From NCBI RefSeq assembly GCF_003946605.1, contig NZ_RHOQ01000004.1, forward strand, positions 62,001 through 126,000: 64,000 nt of DNA, in the 5' to 3' direction. Positions 8,444-16,879 of the stretch are shown here, piece after piece; position 1 is the first letter of the stretch; each line of letters starts with the position of its first letter. This DNA is from Companilactobacillus baiquanensis. GTDB taxonomy: Bacteria > Bacillota > Bacilli > Lactobacillales > Lactobacillaceae. Made by a program: the position numbers and the translations under genes. The notes beneath the pieces are model-generated. The model was not told the DNA's origin. It searched no databases and saw nothing but the letters and a program-made list of their open reading frames with translations.

Positions 8444-9302
8444 TCAACGCCTTAATGACGTTCATATTTGCGGTTGAAGAATAAACAGGTTCTCTCAGGT
8501 AATAAACTCGTTTATTTTGAAAAGCTGGTAATTCCTGCCACATTTGATTACTAGAAAATTCTTCCTTAAAAGATTTTTCGACCATCTCCGGCATCGCATG
8601 TGCCAAACAAATAACGACTTCTGGTTTTTCTTTTTGAATTTGTTCCATATTGACAGATATATATTCACCTTGGCTATTTTTAGGCTGGATCACAATATTG
8701 TTAGTATCCTTGACCAATGAACCAATATAAGAATTGGTGGTTGCCTGTAAATAACCTCCTCCGGGCATCCCAAATAAAACCAAGACTTTCTTGGAATCAT
8801 TATTTTTATTTTTTTGTTTTACTTTCAAAATATTTCTATCTAATTTGTTAATAAATTTGTCAGCATAAACTTGTTTATCATAACGCTTAGCTAAAGTATT
8901 CAAAGTTGTTTTTAAATGATCAACAGTTTGTAAATTCAGATAAGTTACATTGATCTTATTTGCTTTATAACTTTTCCCCTGCATCGATCTCAAAGTCGTC
9001 ACAGAATAAACTGTATCAGGATTCAATTTTTTAATTTTCTCCATGCTAGGAGCGTTCGGTGCCCCCACTTTATCAGTATTTTTGTAACGTTTAGGAATTG
9101 GATATTGAGTATTGGGAATACCCGCCAGATCCATATGCAAAGTATCAGCAACTTGTGTCAAGGCATAGGTTGTCATAACTACTGAATCACTTTGTTTAGC
9201 TTGTGTTTTCTTTAAATTATTCAAAGTAAAAATTGCCGCAAAACCAATGACCCAAATAGATAAAATAAAAAGAATTTTTTTAGAAGAATCTCTTTTTAAC
9301 AA
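8412..9302 (-). CDS. IsdE-like heme ABC transporter substrate-binding protein, membrane-anchored
   Basis: Periplasmic-binding-protein type II fold of the BtuF/IsdE group: VMTTYALTQVADTLHMDLAGIPNT opens the first lobe, and VLVLFGMPGGGYLQATTNSYIGSLV the second. The first 30 residues are one hydrophobic helix (ILFILSIWVIGFAAIF) followed by no lipobox Cys, so it looks like an uncleaved anchor rather than a lipoprotein. I read the start as TTG 9302 (GGTGG 8 nt upstream); a GTG at 9314 is the alternative. It overlaps the upstream NEAT gene. Confidence 0.82.
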   Translation of the reverse strand: MLKRDSSKKILFILSIWVIGFAAIFTLNNLKKTQAKQSDSVVMTTYALTQVADTLHMDLAGIPNTQYPIPKRYKNTDKVGAPNAPSMEKIKKLNPDTVYSVTTLRSMQGKSYKANKINVTYLNLQTVDHLKTTLNTLAKRYDKQVYADKFINKLDRNILKVKQKNKNNDSKKVLVLFGMPGGGYLQATTNSYIGSLVKDTNNIVIQPKNSQGEYISVNMEQIQKEKPEVVICLAHAMPEMVEKSFKEEFSSNQMWQELPAFQNKRVYYLREPVYSSTANMNVIKALNGIDKIVNEK

Positions 9303-10038
9303 AGAAGCCGCCACCTATCACAACAGCTATTAAAGTAACCCCTGCGGAAATTTTAGGTACGTTAGATTTTTTATTATCTGATTTATCCGCTTTTTTAGCT
9401 GATTTCTTTTCCTGCTTATTTTTATTAGGAGTTTTCTTTTTCGTCTTTTTATCTGCCTTTTTATTTTTCTTATCAGACTGTTTCAATGGGTCGACTACAT
9501 TCTCTGAAACATCAGTTTGAGCATTATCATTATTCGTATCAGCTGTATTCGCATTATTATCAGTTTGATCAGCAGTATCAGCACTGTTTTGATCACTTGC
9601 GGCGTTCAATTTAGGGGGATTGCTGAATTTCAGACCAAAGGGGTGAGTTTGATGAATATTGGCAGAATCCACGTCTACTTTCATCGTTCCAGTAATATTA
9701 TCCAATTGATTAGACTTAAATGTGATCGATGTATAATAAGCATTGCTGTCTTCTTTGTTGCTGATCCCCGTCGTTTGAACATTCATTGAAAGGATCTTTA
9801 CAGGATAAGTACCTAAGTCCTTATTGGTTCTAATAGTATAAGTGACTTCATATTGATCATTGGAAACATTGACCGTAGCTGGTTTCACTAAATAAGCATC
9901 AGCCATACTAGTCGATCCATTGGGCTGAATTGCTGTAACATTGACTGAATCAGCTTTAGCAGTTATTTGTGGTATTGAAAAAAGCGCTAAAACAATCAAA
10001 GTTAAACTTGTTACTAAAAAATAAATAACCTTTTTCAT
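9280..10038 (-). CDS. NEAT-domain surface protein with C-terminal membrane anchor
   Basis: Heme-binding relay protein on the cell surface. Residues 1-29 form a signal peptide ending AKA. One NEAT domain spans about residues 35-145, with STSMADAY and the NAYYTSITF strand where heme-contact residues normally lie. Then comes a long Asn/Asp/Thr and Lys-rich linker (about 150-225) and a C-terminal hydrophobic helix ending VKKRFF. There is no LPxTG, so it is membrane- rather than wall-anchored. The start overlaps the upstream gene (TAATG). Confidence 0.85.
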   Translation of the reverse strand: MKKVIYFLVTSLTLIVLALFSIPQITAKADSVNVTAIQPNGSTSMADAYLVKPATVNVSNDQYEVTYTIRTNKDLGTYPVKILSMNVQTTGISNKEDSNAYYTSITFKSNQLDNITGTMKVDVDSANIHQTHPFGLKFSNPPKLNAASDQNSADTADQTDNNANTADTNNDNAQTDVSENVVDPLKQSDKKNKKADKKTKKKTPNKNKQEKKSAKKADKSDNKKSNVPKISAGVTLIAVVIGGGFFVKKRFF

Positions 10039-11198
10039 TATTTATCAAATTTTCCCATACTATTAATACCCGCCATTGCCACTGCTAAAGTAATGAAGCC
10101 GGCATACATGATATAAATTGGTAAGCTCTTTGATCCAGTTTGAGGAAGTGAACCAGTATTTGTTGGTAAATTTGAGACTGTTGATCCACTAAAGCCTGGC
10201 AAAGTTGGTGTTGAGCTAGTCGTTGGTAAATTAGTGGTACCACTTGGTGCTACACCTTGTCCTTGGCTAAATTTGAAATTAACGTTGTGAGTTGCATAAT
10301 ATCCAAAATTTGCCACGCTGATCTTTAAACTGGCAGGAATATAATTATTTAATGCATCAAGACTACTAATATTGAAACTATAATTCATGTAATTATAACT
10401 ATCATCTGCTGAAGTAGTAACATCAGGATTGATCGACTCTCCATTGATCGATGTTATTTCAACTGGATCAGTTCCAAAATTCTTTGGCGTTCTCATTTGC
10501 ATGGAAACTGTATAAGTGCCATCACTATTTGGGGTTACCGTAGATTGATTTGTAAAAAATTGGGCTGCTACTGATTCACCTGCACTAGGATCCTCTTGCA
10601 AAACTTGGTAACTATAAGCAATTGACTGTGTTGTATCAGTCGTTTGATCAGTATTTTCTTCTACAGTATTAGTATCTGGTGTTTCCGGTGTCGTTATCAG
10701 ATTTCCATCATCAATATCTGGGATATTGATATCAGTTCCAGTATCAACATCCGGTGTTGGCTCTGTTGTAGATTGTGGATCAGCGATACTTACCTGCATT
10801 GGAAATACATTAGGTTTATCCTTACCCGGGATCAATACGCTTACAGTTGCATCACTACTGGATCCATCCGACTTAACCGGTATATTAATATACCCATTTT
10901 GTGGAGTATATTTTATTCCATCGATCGTCATTGATTGTAAACTCGAATTTGCCATGTCTGAAAGTTTGATCTGGGCATAAGTTCCATTTCCATCAGTTGT
11001 TATTGTCGCATTACCTTCAAAAACTGGCATCATAGTAAATGGTTTACCATTGAAATCTAAATTTATAGCTGATTGATAAGTGTTCCCTGACACTTCAGCT
11101 GCAACAACATTAGGATTATTGATCACAGAAATAGTTGATCCAACTCCACCCATCAATAAAAGTAATGTACTCAAATAAGTGATACCCTTATTCTTCAT
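10038..11198 (-). CDS. LPxTG-anchored double-NEAT heme-binding protein
   Basis: First gene of the heme operon, 386 aa. A signal peptide is followed by a first NEAT-like domain (about 35-140), an acidic Thr/Asp-rich spacer, a second NEAT domain (about 195-320, with DDSYNYMNYSFNISSL), a Ser/Thr/Pro spacer, then LPQTG, a hydrophobic helix and a charged tail: a sortase A substrate. The RBS AGGGGAG lies 9 nt before the ATG. It probably takes heme from the medium and passes it to the membrane NEAT protein and then the ABC importer. Confidence 0.88.
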   Translation of the reverse strand: MKNKGITYLSTLLLLMGGVGSTISVINNPNVVAAEVSGNTYQSAINLDFNGKPFTMMPVFEGNATITTDGNGTYAQIKLSDMANSSLQSMTIDGIKYTPQNGYINIPVKSDGSSSDATVSVLIPGKDKPNVFPMQVSIADPQSTTEPTPDVDTGTDINIPDIDDGNLITTPETPDTNTVEENTDQTTDTTQSIAYSYQVLQEDPSAGESVAAQFFTNQSTVTPNSDGTYTVSMQMRTPKNFGTDPVEITSINGESINPDVTTSADDSYNYMNYSFNISSLDALNNYIPASLKISVANFGYYATHNVNFKFSQGQGVAPSGTTNLPTTSSTPTLPGFSGSTVSNLPTNTGSLPQTGSKSLPIYIMYAGFITLAVAMAGINSMGKFDK

Positions 11199-11290
11199 AA
11201 TTTTTCTCCCCTGATAATTAAAATTGCATTCACACCCCTCATTTTTGATAAATGACTTATCGAAAACGTTAAAGCGATAAATGTACTTTA

Positions 11291-11319
11291 ATGATATGAT
11301 AGCGTTTACATTGTGTCAA
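11291..11319 (-). promoter_or_regulatory. Promoter of the heme operon with cre site filling the spacer
   Basis: TTGACA (11314-11319), 17 bp, TATCAT (11291-11296). The spacer contains TGATAGCGTTTACA (plus strand 11297-11310), which matches the CcpA consensus TGWNANCGNTNNCA at every fixed position. CcpA bound there would block the polymerase. A further small inverted repeat GATAA-ATGAC-TTATC lies at 11247-11261 in the 5' leader. Confidence 0.8.
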
Positions 11320-11337
11320 TACAGGCTTGCAATCAGA

Positions 11338-11448
11338 GCGTGCCATAAGGCGGTTAGAGACTGAGCATATCCTAGAATATCGAATAATTGTGTACTTTCA
11401 ATTGTTCGATATTCGTAGATAAGCGGAGGTCTCTGCCTTATGGCACGC
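11338..11448 (-). repeat. Structured repeat family A, copy A1 (111 bp)
   Basis: Terminal arms GCGTGCCATAAGGC / GCCTTATGGCACGC enclose a second stem (AGAGACC region) and an inner hairpin GAATATCGAA/TTCGATATTC with loop AAAGTACA. Flank TTGTTGAAACGCG is shared with A2. On the minus-strand reading it matches A2 and A3 in order and length. It lies just upstream of the heme-operon promoter. Confidence 0.85.
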
Positions 11449-11478
11449 GTTTCAACAAAATGGATTAAAGAAAAAAAT

Positions 11479-11577
11479 AACTTGTCTCAAAATATGCGGT
11501 ATAGACGTGGAACAAAAACATAGCTTTTTCCACAAAAAAATAACCGTAATCCCCAATCGGATTACGGTTATTTAAAA
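11479..11577 (+). repeat. Structured repeat family C, copy C1
   Basis: Conserved 5' part (CTTGTCTCAAAATATGCGG, ACGTGGAACAAAAACATAGC, TTTTTCCAC) followed by a variable perfect hairpin at 11538-11573. It abuts the mecA stop codon. Matches C2 and C3 in order of blocks. Confidence 0.8.
11538..11573 (-). terminator. Probable mecA terminator (hairpin of repeat C1)
   Basis: Perfect 15-bp stem (AAATAACCGTAATCC / GGATTACGGTTATTT), 6-nt loop, followed on the minus strand by a T-run. It is part of repeat C1. Confidence 0.75.
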
Positions 11578-11587
11578 ACTAAAAATA

Positions 11588-12241
11588 TTACTTACTAAAA
11601 TAATATCTAGTCAACTCTAGTGCTGTTTTACTCATAACTTCTTTACCATACTCTGATAGCACGGCCGCTGTAACTTTAGTCTTATTGCTGTACTCACTCA
11701 TCAGTGCCATAACGTCGTTATAGGTCATATCGTGCATTTCTTCAGTAAATAATACCAATTGTAGATAATATTTACCCTTATATTCCCAAAGATTTGAAAC
11801 GCCGCTTTCCAAATGCAACAAGTCAGCTAATTGAATGTAGTCTTCAAAATCATCAAATTCAACAATTAATGTCTTTGTAGGTGTGTCAGGATCCTTCAGA
11901 TAAGGTGAAGTATCACTGTCATATTCCTCAAAGCCTACGCGGTCATCAGTTACATCATTATTGTCAGATTCTGTATCAGCATACAAAGTATCATCAGCAT
12001 CATCAAGACTCTTACTGATTATTAATTCCAGTCCCTGCTTGTTAGGCATGATTTGGAAAGTTACAGGTTCGTTGTTAGAGAAAACATGGTCCTTGTCAAC
12101 TTCATCCAAAATACTATAGAAGAAAGATTCAATCTGTTTCTTGTTACCCAAGAGATCCAAAACAGTTACACCACGGTCTTGTAAATCCTGCGTACTAAGA
12201 ATGACTTTGATTGTATTCTCATTAAGTCGATCCATTTCCAT
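11588..12241 (-). CDS. mecA: Adaptor protein MecA
   Basis: Adaptor that binds ClpC and targets proteins (ComK and others in Bacillus) for ClpCP degradation. The 217-aa product from the chosen start begins MEMDRLNENTIKVILSTQDLQDRG, the normal MecA N terminus; an acidic linker (about residues 85-115) leads to the C-terminal Clp-binding domain (TLIVEFDDFEDYIQLADLL...). ATG 12241 was chosen for its GAGGTG 6 nt upstream; ATG 12244 is adjacent. A single gene ended by the repeat-C1 hairpin. Confidence 0.92.
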   Translation of the reverse strand: MEMDRLNENTIKVILSTQDLQDRGVTVLDLLGNKKQIESFFYSILDEVDKDHVFSNNEPVTFQIMPNKQGLELIISKSLDDADDTLYADTESDNNDVTDDRVGFEEYDSDTSPYLKDPDTPTKTLIVEFDDFEDYIQLADLLHLESGVSNLWEYKGKYYLQLVLFTEEMHDMTYNDVMALMSEYSNKTKVTAAVLSEYGKEVMSKTALELTRYYFSK

Positions 12242-12309
12242 CATAGTCACCTCAATTCTGTATCTACATTCTAACAGTCTCAAAATTTATGTAAAGAAAA
12301 GAAACTCTA

Positions 12310-14841
12310 CTAAAGGCTATTTTGCAAGGTCCAAGTTAAAGTTCCAGAATAATCTCCTGCTTTGACAGTTGAACCATCAAAATCCATCAAAAAGCCCTCA
12401 TTTTTACTCCAGCTAATTGTCGAGTCACTCGTTGGAAATGATCTTGTCGCAATAGTAGTATCATCAGAACCAATAACTTGATCATCTTTGCCATAATCTC
12501 TAAAAATCAAAGATCCATTAAGACTATTACCATTAGCATCAGTCAAGTCTTTTGACATCTTGACTTTGACGTCGCCCTTTACATACTGAGCGGGGAAGGT
12601 GTTATTAGTTACTGTTATTCCCCAGTTGCTTTCTTGTCGATGGACTACCATTTTATTTGAACCTGTTTTACTAAAGGATAGATCCGGGACATCCATCTTC
12701 ATATCTATAAGTGGAGTTTGTTGAGGAACATAAGTAGCAGTCGGACCGCCTTGTTTAGAATAAAGAGCCGCTAAATCATCATTTGAAATTAACTGACCTA
12801 ATGCAGAATGAGGAGTTCCACCAATATCTTCCCCTACCGCTTGCCAGTAACCTGAGATTGAAGTATATTGTTTATTTTCTTCTTGATCAGTAAATAGATG
12901 ATTTGAATATGCCTGAGGAAGTGACACATCATCAGTGAAGAACACTTTAGGACCTAATCCAAGGCTCCATAAACTATTAGCCCCGTCAAACATACTGTCC
13001 ATACTTTTTACATTCGACATATCCCAATTGGAAAGATCCAATTTACCAAGAGAAGACGCACTTCCGAACATAGAAGTCATATCGGTAACTTTACTTGTAT
13101 TCCAACTGGAAGTATCTAGTATTTTAATTCCGGAACTATAAAACATATGATTCATATTAGTTGCGCTACTTGTATTCCAGTTCGAAGTGTCTATTTTATC
13201 TATATTACCAATAGAATAAAACATACTAGAAAAGTTTTGTACCTTACCTGTATCAAAGTTAGAAATGTCCAAATTATTCAAATTTTTGTCCATAGAAAAC
13301 ATAGATGACATGTTAGTTACGTTTGGGGTGTTCCACTTTGAAAGATCTAGGTCTGTCAAATTAGACATTTGACTAAACATAGAATAAAAATTTTCGGCAG
13401 ATCCTGTATTCCAATTGATTACCTCTGGTAAGGAGGTAAATTTAGTTTGACTAAAGGCAGCTGAAAAATTTGTTACGTTGCTAGTATCCCAATCAGCAAT
13501 ATTTAAACCAGAAAAATCAGAAATAGCACTCCCCAAGAATATACTGCTTAGAGTGTTTACTTTTGATGTATTGAATTCACCAATAATTTTAGTTAATGAT
13601 TTTGTACTGAAAAACATGTTTGATAAACTTTCAGCGCTACTTGTATCAAAATTGGATAGATTCAAAACTGTAAATCCTGTACTAGAAAACATACTACCGA
13701 AGTCCTTAACTTTAGCAGTATTAAATTTATCGATTCCTATCAAGTTGTTTTCATTTAACTTAGCATCACTACCAAACATATATGACATATTAGTAACGTT
13801 ATCCGTATTCCAATTGGATAGATCTAAGTTATTAAGATTCGTACATTGATAAAATATCTTAGACATATTAGAAACGCTTGAGGTATTCCAATTTTCTATT
13901 TCAGGTAGTTCACTAAACCTTGTGTTCGTAAAAAGACTTGACATATTAGTAATATTACTCGTATCCCATTCTTTTAGACCATTTATTTCAGTTAAAGCTG
14001 TATCATTTGAAAACATACTTGAAATATTTACAACTTTAGTTTTGTCCCAATTAGATAGATCGATACTTGTCATTTTAGAATTGAATGAAAGCATATTTGA
14101 CATGTTGCTAACACTTGATGTATCCCAATTTTTAATATCATCGGTGTTAGTTAATTGGGTACTAGAAAAGATAGAAGACATATTTGCAACTTTACTTGTA
14201 TCAAAATTTTTTAAGCCTGTAATATTGGCACGGCAAGATTGAAACATACTTGACATACTGGTAACTTTACTCGTATCAAAATTCGAGACATCTAAAGTTG
14301 TCAAAGCAGAATTGGAACTGAACATTGAGCTCATGTTGGTTGCGCTACTAGTATTCATCTTTTCAATACCGATTATGTTTTGTAATTTAGAATCACCTGA
14401 AAAAAAGCTACTAAAATCTATGACATTACTAGTATCTAAATTAGTAACATCGATCGATGTTACATTTGTTAAGTTATAAAAGAGTTGAATTGAATTAGAA
14501 TTTGCTACTACTCCAGGATCAACATAGACACTAGTAACCAACGCTTTATTCCAATTACCCATACCAGCACCTAAAACACCAGCGTGAATCGTCAATAAAC
14601 CTGTATCGTCAATATCCCAATCACAAGTTCCAAAAGTTCCACTATTGGTAACTGAATAAGCTGAGATACTGGCTGCTTGAGTTTTTGCTTTTGGTTGATT
14701 AACCACTAATGAATCATTTTGATTAATAAGATCTTGAACGTCATTAGCTTTAACGGAAGTATTTACCAAAAAAAACGAGACAAAAACAAATAAGCTTGCA
14801 AAAATAAGCTGAATTAAACTTTTTGTTCTGCCTTTATTCAT
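12310..14841 (-). CDS. Large surface protein: BspA-type (DUF285) repeats with C-terminal WxL domain
   Basis: 843 aa. A signal peptide (1-32) is followed by about 23 copies of a roughly 25-residue repeat (consensus LDLSNWDTSNVTNMSSMF) from about residue 100 to 640, the DUF285/BspA family fold known from surface proteins. The last 190 residues carry a WxL-type domain (SNWGITVTN... and final GTLTWTLQNSL), which attaches proteins non-covalently to peptidoglycan. RBS AGGAGG precedes the ATG. Monocistronic. A role in adhesion is plausible but not shown. The regular repeats create long spurious frames on the other strand. Confidence 0.88.
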   Translation of the reverse strand: MNKGRTKSLIQLIFASLFVFVSFFLVNTSVKANDVQDLINQNDSLVVNQPKAKTQAASISAYSVTNSGTFGTCDWDIDDTGLLTIHAGVLGAGMGNWNKALVTSVYVDPGVVANSNSIQLFYNLTNVTSIDVTNLDTSNVIDFSSFFSGDSKLQNIIGIEKMNTSSATNMSSMFSSNSALTTLDVSNFDTSKVTSMSSMFQSCRANITGLKNFDTSKVANMSSIFSSTQLTNTDDIKNWDTSSVSNMSNMLSFNSKMTSIDLSNWDKTKVVNISSMFSNDTALTEINGLKEWDTSNITNMSSLFTNTRFSELPEIENWNTSSVSNMSKIFYQCTNLNNLDLSNWNTDNVTNMSYMFGSDAKLNENNLIGIDKFNTAKVKDFGSMFSSTGFTVLNLSNFDTSSAESLSNMFFSTKSLTKIIGEFNTSKVNTLSSIFLGSAISDFSGLNIADWDTSNVTNFSAAFSQTKFTSLPEVINWNTGSAENFYSMFSQMSNLTDLDLSKWNTPNVTNMSSMFSMDKNLNNLDISNFDTGKVQNFSSMFYSIGNIDKIDTSNWNTSSATNMNHMFYSSGIKILDTSSWNTSKVTDMTSMFGSASSLGKLDLSNWDMSNVKSMDSMFDGANSLWSLGLGPKVFFTDDVSLPQAYSNHLFTDQEENKQYTSISGYWQAVGEDIGGTPHSALGQLISNDDLAALYSKQGGPTATYVPQQTPLIDMKMDVPDLSFSKTGSNKMVVHRQESNWGITVTNNTFPAQYVKGDVKVKMSKDLTDANGNSLNGSLIFRDYGKDDQVIGSDDTTIATRSFPTSDSTISWSKNEGFLMDFDGSTVKAGDYSGTLTWTLQNSL

Positions 14842-14972
14842 AATTTCCTCCTATTAATAACAAAATAAACTTATATATACTAATAATATCTTAATATTTA
14901 TAAAAAAGGCGGTCATATTTGAATACTTTGAATATCAAAAATTGGATTATGTAACTTAAAACTTATGGTAAC

Positions 14973-14999
14973 AAAAAAAGCCGTTCACTTACGTGAACG
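14973..14999 (-). terminator. Terminator of spx
   Basis: Minus-strand CGTTCAC-GTAA-GTGAACG then a T-run, 7 bp after the spx stop. Confidence 0.8.
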
Positions 15000-15005
15000 A
15001 CGTTC

Positions 15006-15404
15006 TTATAACCCAGCCATAAGTTGAGCTCTTTGTAATTCCATTGTTCTAACACTTCTAGGCAAGAATCTTCTGATCTCGTCTTCATTGAATCCTACTT
15101 GTAGACGCTTATCATCCATGATGATTGGGCGCTTCAATAATCCAGGGTTCTCTTGTACTAAGGTTAATAATTGATCGATTGTTAGGTCGTTAAGATCAAC
15201 CTTAAGATTTTGGAATGCTTTGGAACGTGTAGAAATAATTTCTTCAGTTCCATTTTCTGTCATTTGTAGGACTTGTTTAATTTCTTGTTTATTTAAGGGT
15301 TCAGAATAAATATTTCTTTCTTTGTAAGGAATATCGTGTTGTTCGAGCCAAGCCTTTGCTTTACGGCATGAAGTGCAACTTGGAGATGTATAAATAGTTA
15401 CCAT
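15006..15404 (-). CDS. spx: Transcriptional regulator Spx
   Basis: ArsC-like RNA-polymerase-binding regulator of thiol and oxidative stress. At 132 aa it has the standard length. The redox switch CTSC is at residues 10-13, and the [28 protein letters not shown] segment is typical of Spx proteins. The C terminus is RAQLMAGL rather than the LAN-type tail of Bacillus Spx, so ClpXP recognition may differ. RBS GGAGAG precedes the ATG. The adaptor SpxH and ClpE are encoded in this window. Confidence 0.92.
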   Translation of the reverse strand: MVTIYTSPSCTSCRKAKAWLEQHDIPYKERNIYSEPLNKQEIKQVLQMTENGTEEIISTRSKAFQNLKVDLNDLTIDQLLTLVQENPGLLKRPIIMDDKRLQVGFNEDEIRRFLPRSVRTMELQRAQLMAGL

Positions 15405-15667
15405 TATAATCTCTCCTTTTCTGTATATTGTGCATTCTGATTACTAACACAATAATATTGTATCGTATTACTAATATAAAATCTATACTTTTTATAATAA
15501 AAACTTACGAATGTTTGTTCTCGTTTTTATAGATTGTGAACTTGATGAACCGTCAAATAAGCGTTAATTGTGATGTATTCACATTTAGCATAATTTAAAA
15601 GTTATACTAAAGATTATTGCCTATTTATGGTTTACAAGTGTAATACCTATAACAATAGGAATGGAGC
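15405..15667. other. Intergenic region upstream of spx
   Basis: AT-rich, no ORF with RBS and no repeat recognised. It presumably holds the spx promoter and the 3' region of the metallo-hydrolase gene; no clear terminator seen. Confidence 0.4.
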
Positions 15668-16390
15668 CTAAACTTGAACCTCAAGACCTTGGAAAGCTCT
15701 GATTACTGGAATATCACCAGCATATTTTTGTGATTGTTCTAACAAAGTCTGCTTTTTATAATTTTGAGGTAAATGACTGATCATCATTCGCTTAACTCCA
15801 GCATCTTTTGCCAAAGTACCTGACTCTTTAGTATTCATATGCCACTTTCTACCAGTAACTTCTTCAGGGAAGTTAGTATCAGTGACCAATAGGTCAGCTC
15901 CTTTAGCAAAATCTACTAATCCATCAAAATAAGTTGTATCAGCAGTATAAACTATTGTCTTATCACCCTTTGTTATGCGCATTGCATAAGCTGGAACAGG
16001 ATGAATGGTCCTTAGAAATTCAAATTTAAATGGTCCAATATTTGTTGGCTCATAATCATTATAAGCAATCCCTTTAGTAGCATTGCCTTCTGTTAATTGA
16101 GCAAAGTTAACAAAGTCTTGTGTATGACCATAGATAGGAAGTGGTTGTTCCTTATCCGCCGCTAACCAGTTATACTGCAAAACTCCAAGATCTGCGGTAT
16201 GATCATGGTGATAGTGAGATAAAACAACGGCATCCAAATCAGTTGGATCGAGATAATTGGACAAAACGTTCAATACCCCACTACCACAGTCGATCAAAAC
16301 ATTGAAATTGTCATCTTTTAGTAAATATCCTGAAGTTCCGATACCATTGTGAGGGTATCCTCCGTAAAAGCCTAAAACTGTAATTAACAT
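15668..16390 (-). CDS. MBL-fold metallo-hydrolase (YhfI-like, RNase Z/ElaC branch)
   Basis: 240-aa metallo-beta-lactamase fold hydrolase. The metal-binding motif is SHYHHDHTADLG (about residues 57-68); further ligands are in HPVPAYAMR, TADTTYF and the final SHLPQN. The start MLITVLGFYGGYPHNGIGTSGYLL is typical of YhfI-type proteins, which are related to RNase Z but lack its exosite. Substrate unknown. The gene is divergent from the hypothetical gene at 16433. Confidence 0.87.
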   Translation of the reverse strand: MLITVLGFYGGYPHNGIGTSGYLLKDDNFNVLIDCGSGVLNVLSNYLDPTDLDAVVLSHYHHDHTADLGVLQYNWLAADKEQPLPIYGHTQDFVNFAQLTEGNATKGIAYNDYEPTNIGPFKFEFLRTIHPVPAYAMRITKGDKTIVYTADTTYFDGLVDFAKGADLLVTDTNFPEEVTGRKWHMNTKESGTLAKDAGVKRMMISHLPQNYKKQTLLEQSQKYAGDIPVIRAFQGLEVQV

Positions 16391-16432
16391 GTGAAAACCT
16401 CCAAAAATTTTGTTGAAAGGATTTCAATAATT

Positions 16433-16879
16433 ATGAACATAACATTAAAGCTAGGAACATATAATTTTTTAAAGAATCAACAGACAACTGCTGATACTTT
16501 ATTAAAACCCTTATTTGATGATAAAGCAGATCATCTTTTAATAAAAGTATTAGCTGAATCTGGTCAATACCGCAAGAAGACTGGATCCTTAGTAAGTTCA
16601 AATAGACTATATTTATTGACCTATTTAAAATTTAATAAAGATCAGGCGGCAATATTTGATAACAAACTATATTCAGAGGATTTTGCCATCAATACAAAAG
16701 ACTCAGAAATATTTCAAAAAAAGGATGATCGTTTAGAATATTTAATTATTAATACTTTCCCTGACGAAAATTCATTGAAAAACTGGCGTGAATTTATCAA
16801 AAAACAAATCAATGTCGAAATCCAGCGCTTTTCAGAAGAACCATTTGGATTCTTCCTCAAAGAATACGAACTTAGTTAA
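16433..16879 (+). CDS. Hypothetical protein, possibly antibiotic-biosynthesis-monooxygenase-like
   Basis: 148 aa, soluble, no signal peptide. I start at ATG 16433 (AAAGGA upstream) because the longer frame begins at a GTG without RBS. The segment LEYLIINTFPDENSLKNWREFIKKQ resembles the strand-helix of ABM/IsdG-type proteins, which oxidise small molecules or degrade heme, but catalytic residues cannot be assigned, so this is a weak guess. It ends 8 nt inside the convergent bceB gene. Divergent from the metallo-hydrolase. Confidence 0.6.
   Translation: MNITLKLGTYNFLKNQQTTADTLLKPLFDDKADHLLIKVLAESGQYRKKTGSLVSSNRLYLLTYLKFNKDQAAIFDNKLYSEDFAINTKDSEIFQKKDDRLEYLIINTFPDENSLKNWREFIKKQINVEIQRFSEEPFGFFLKEYELS

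Noticed and set aside
11247..11261. GATAA-ATGAC-TTATC as a Fur box before the heme operon
   Set aside because: Arm spacing does not fit the 7-1-7 Fur motif and it lies downstream of the promoter; kept only as an inverted repeat.
11441..11454. TGGCACGCGTTTCA at the edge of repeat A1, 13/14 like the LacI-family operator
   Set aside because: The same bases are fixed as the outer arm and flank of family A (also A2), and A3 does not keep the match; similarity is probably accidental.
13478..13849. Open frames of 106-123 codons on the plus strand inside the BspA gene
   Set aside because: Arise from the repeated codons of the opposite strand; no RBS and no coherent protein features.
12310..14841. 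Regular spacing of similar words, suggesting a CRISPR-like array
   Set aside because: The repeats are in frame within one long protein and diverge at wobble positions; they are BspA-type protein repeats.
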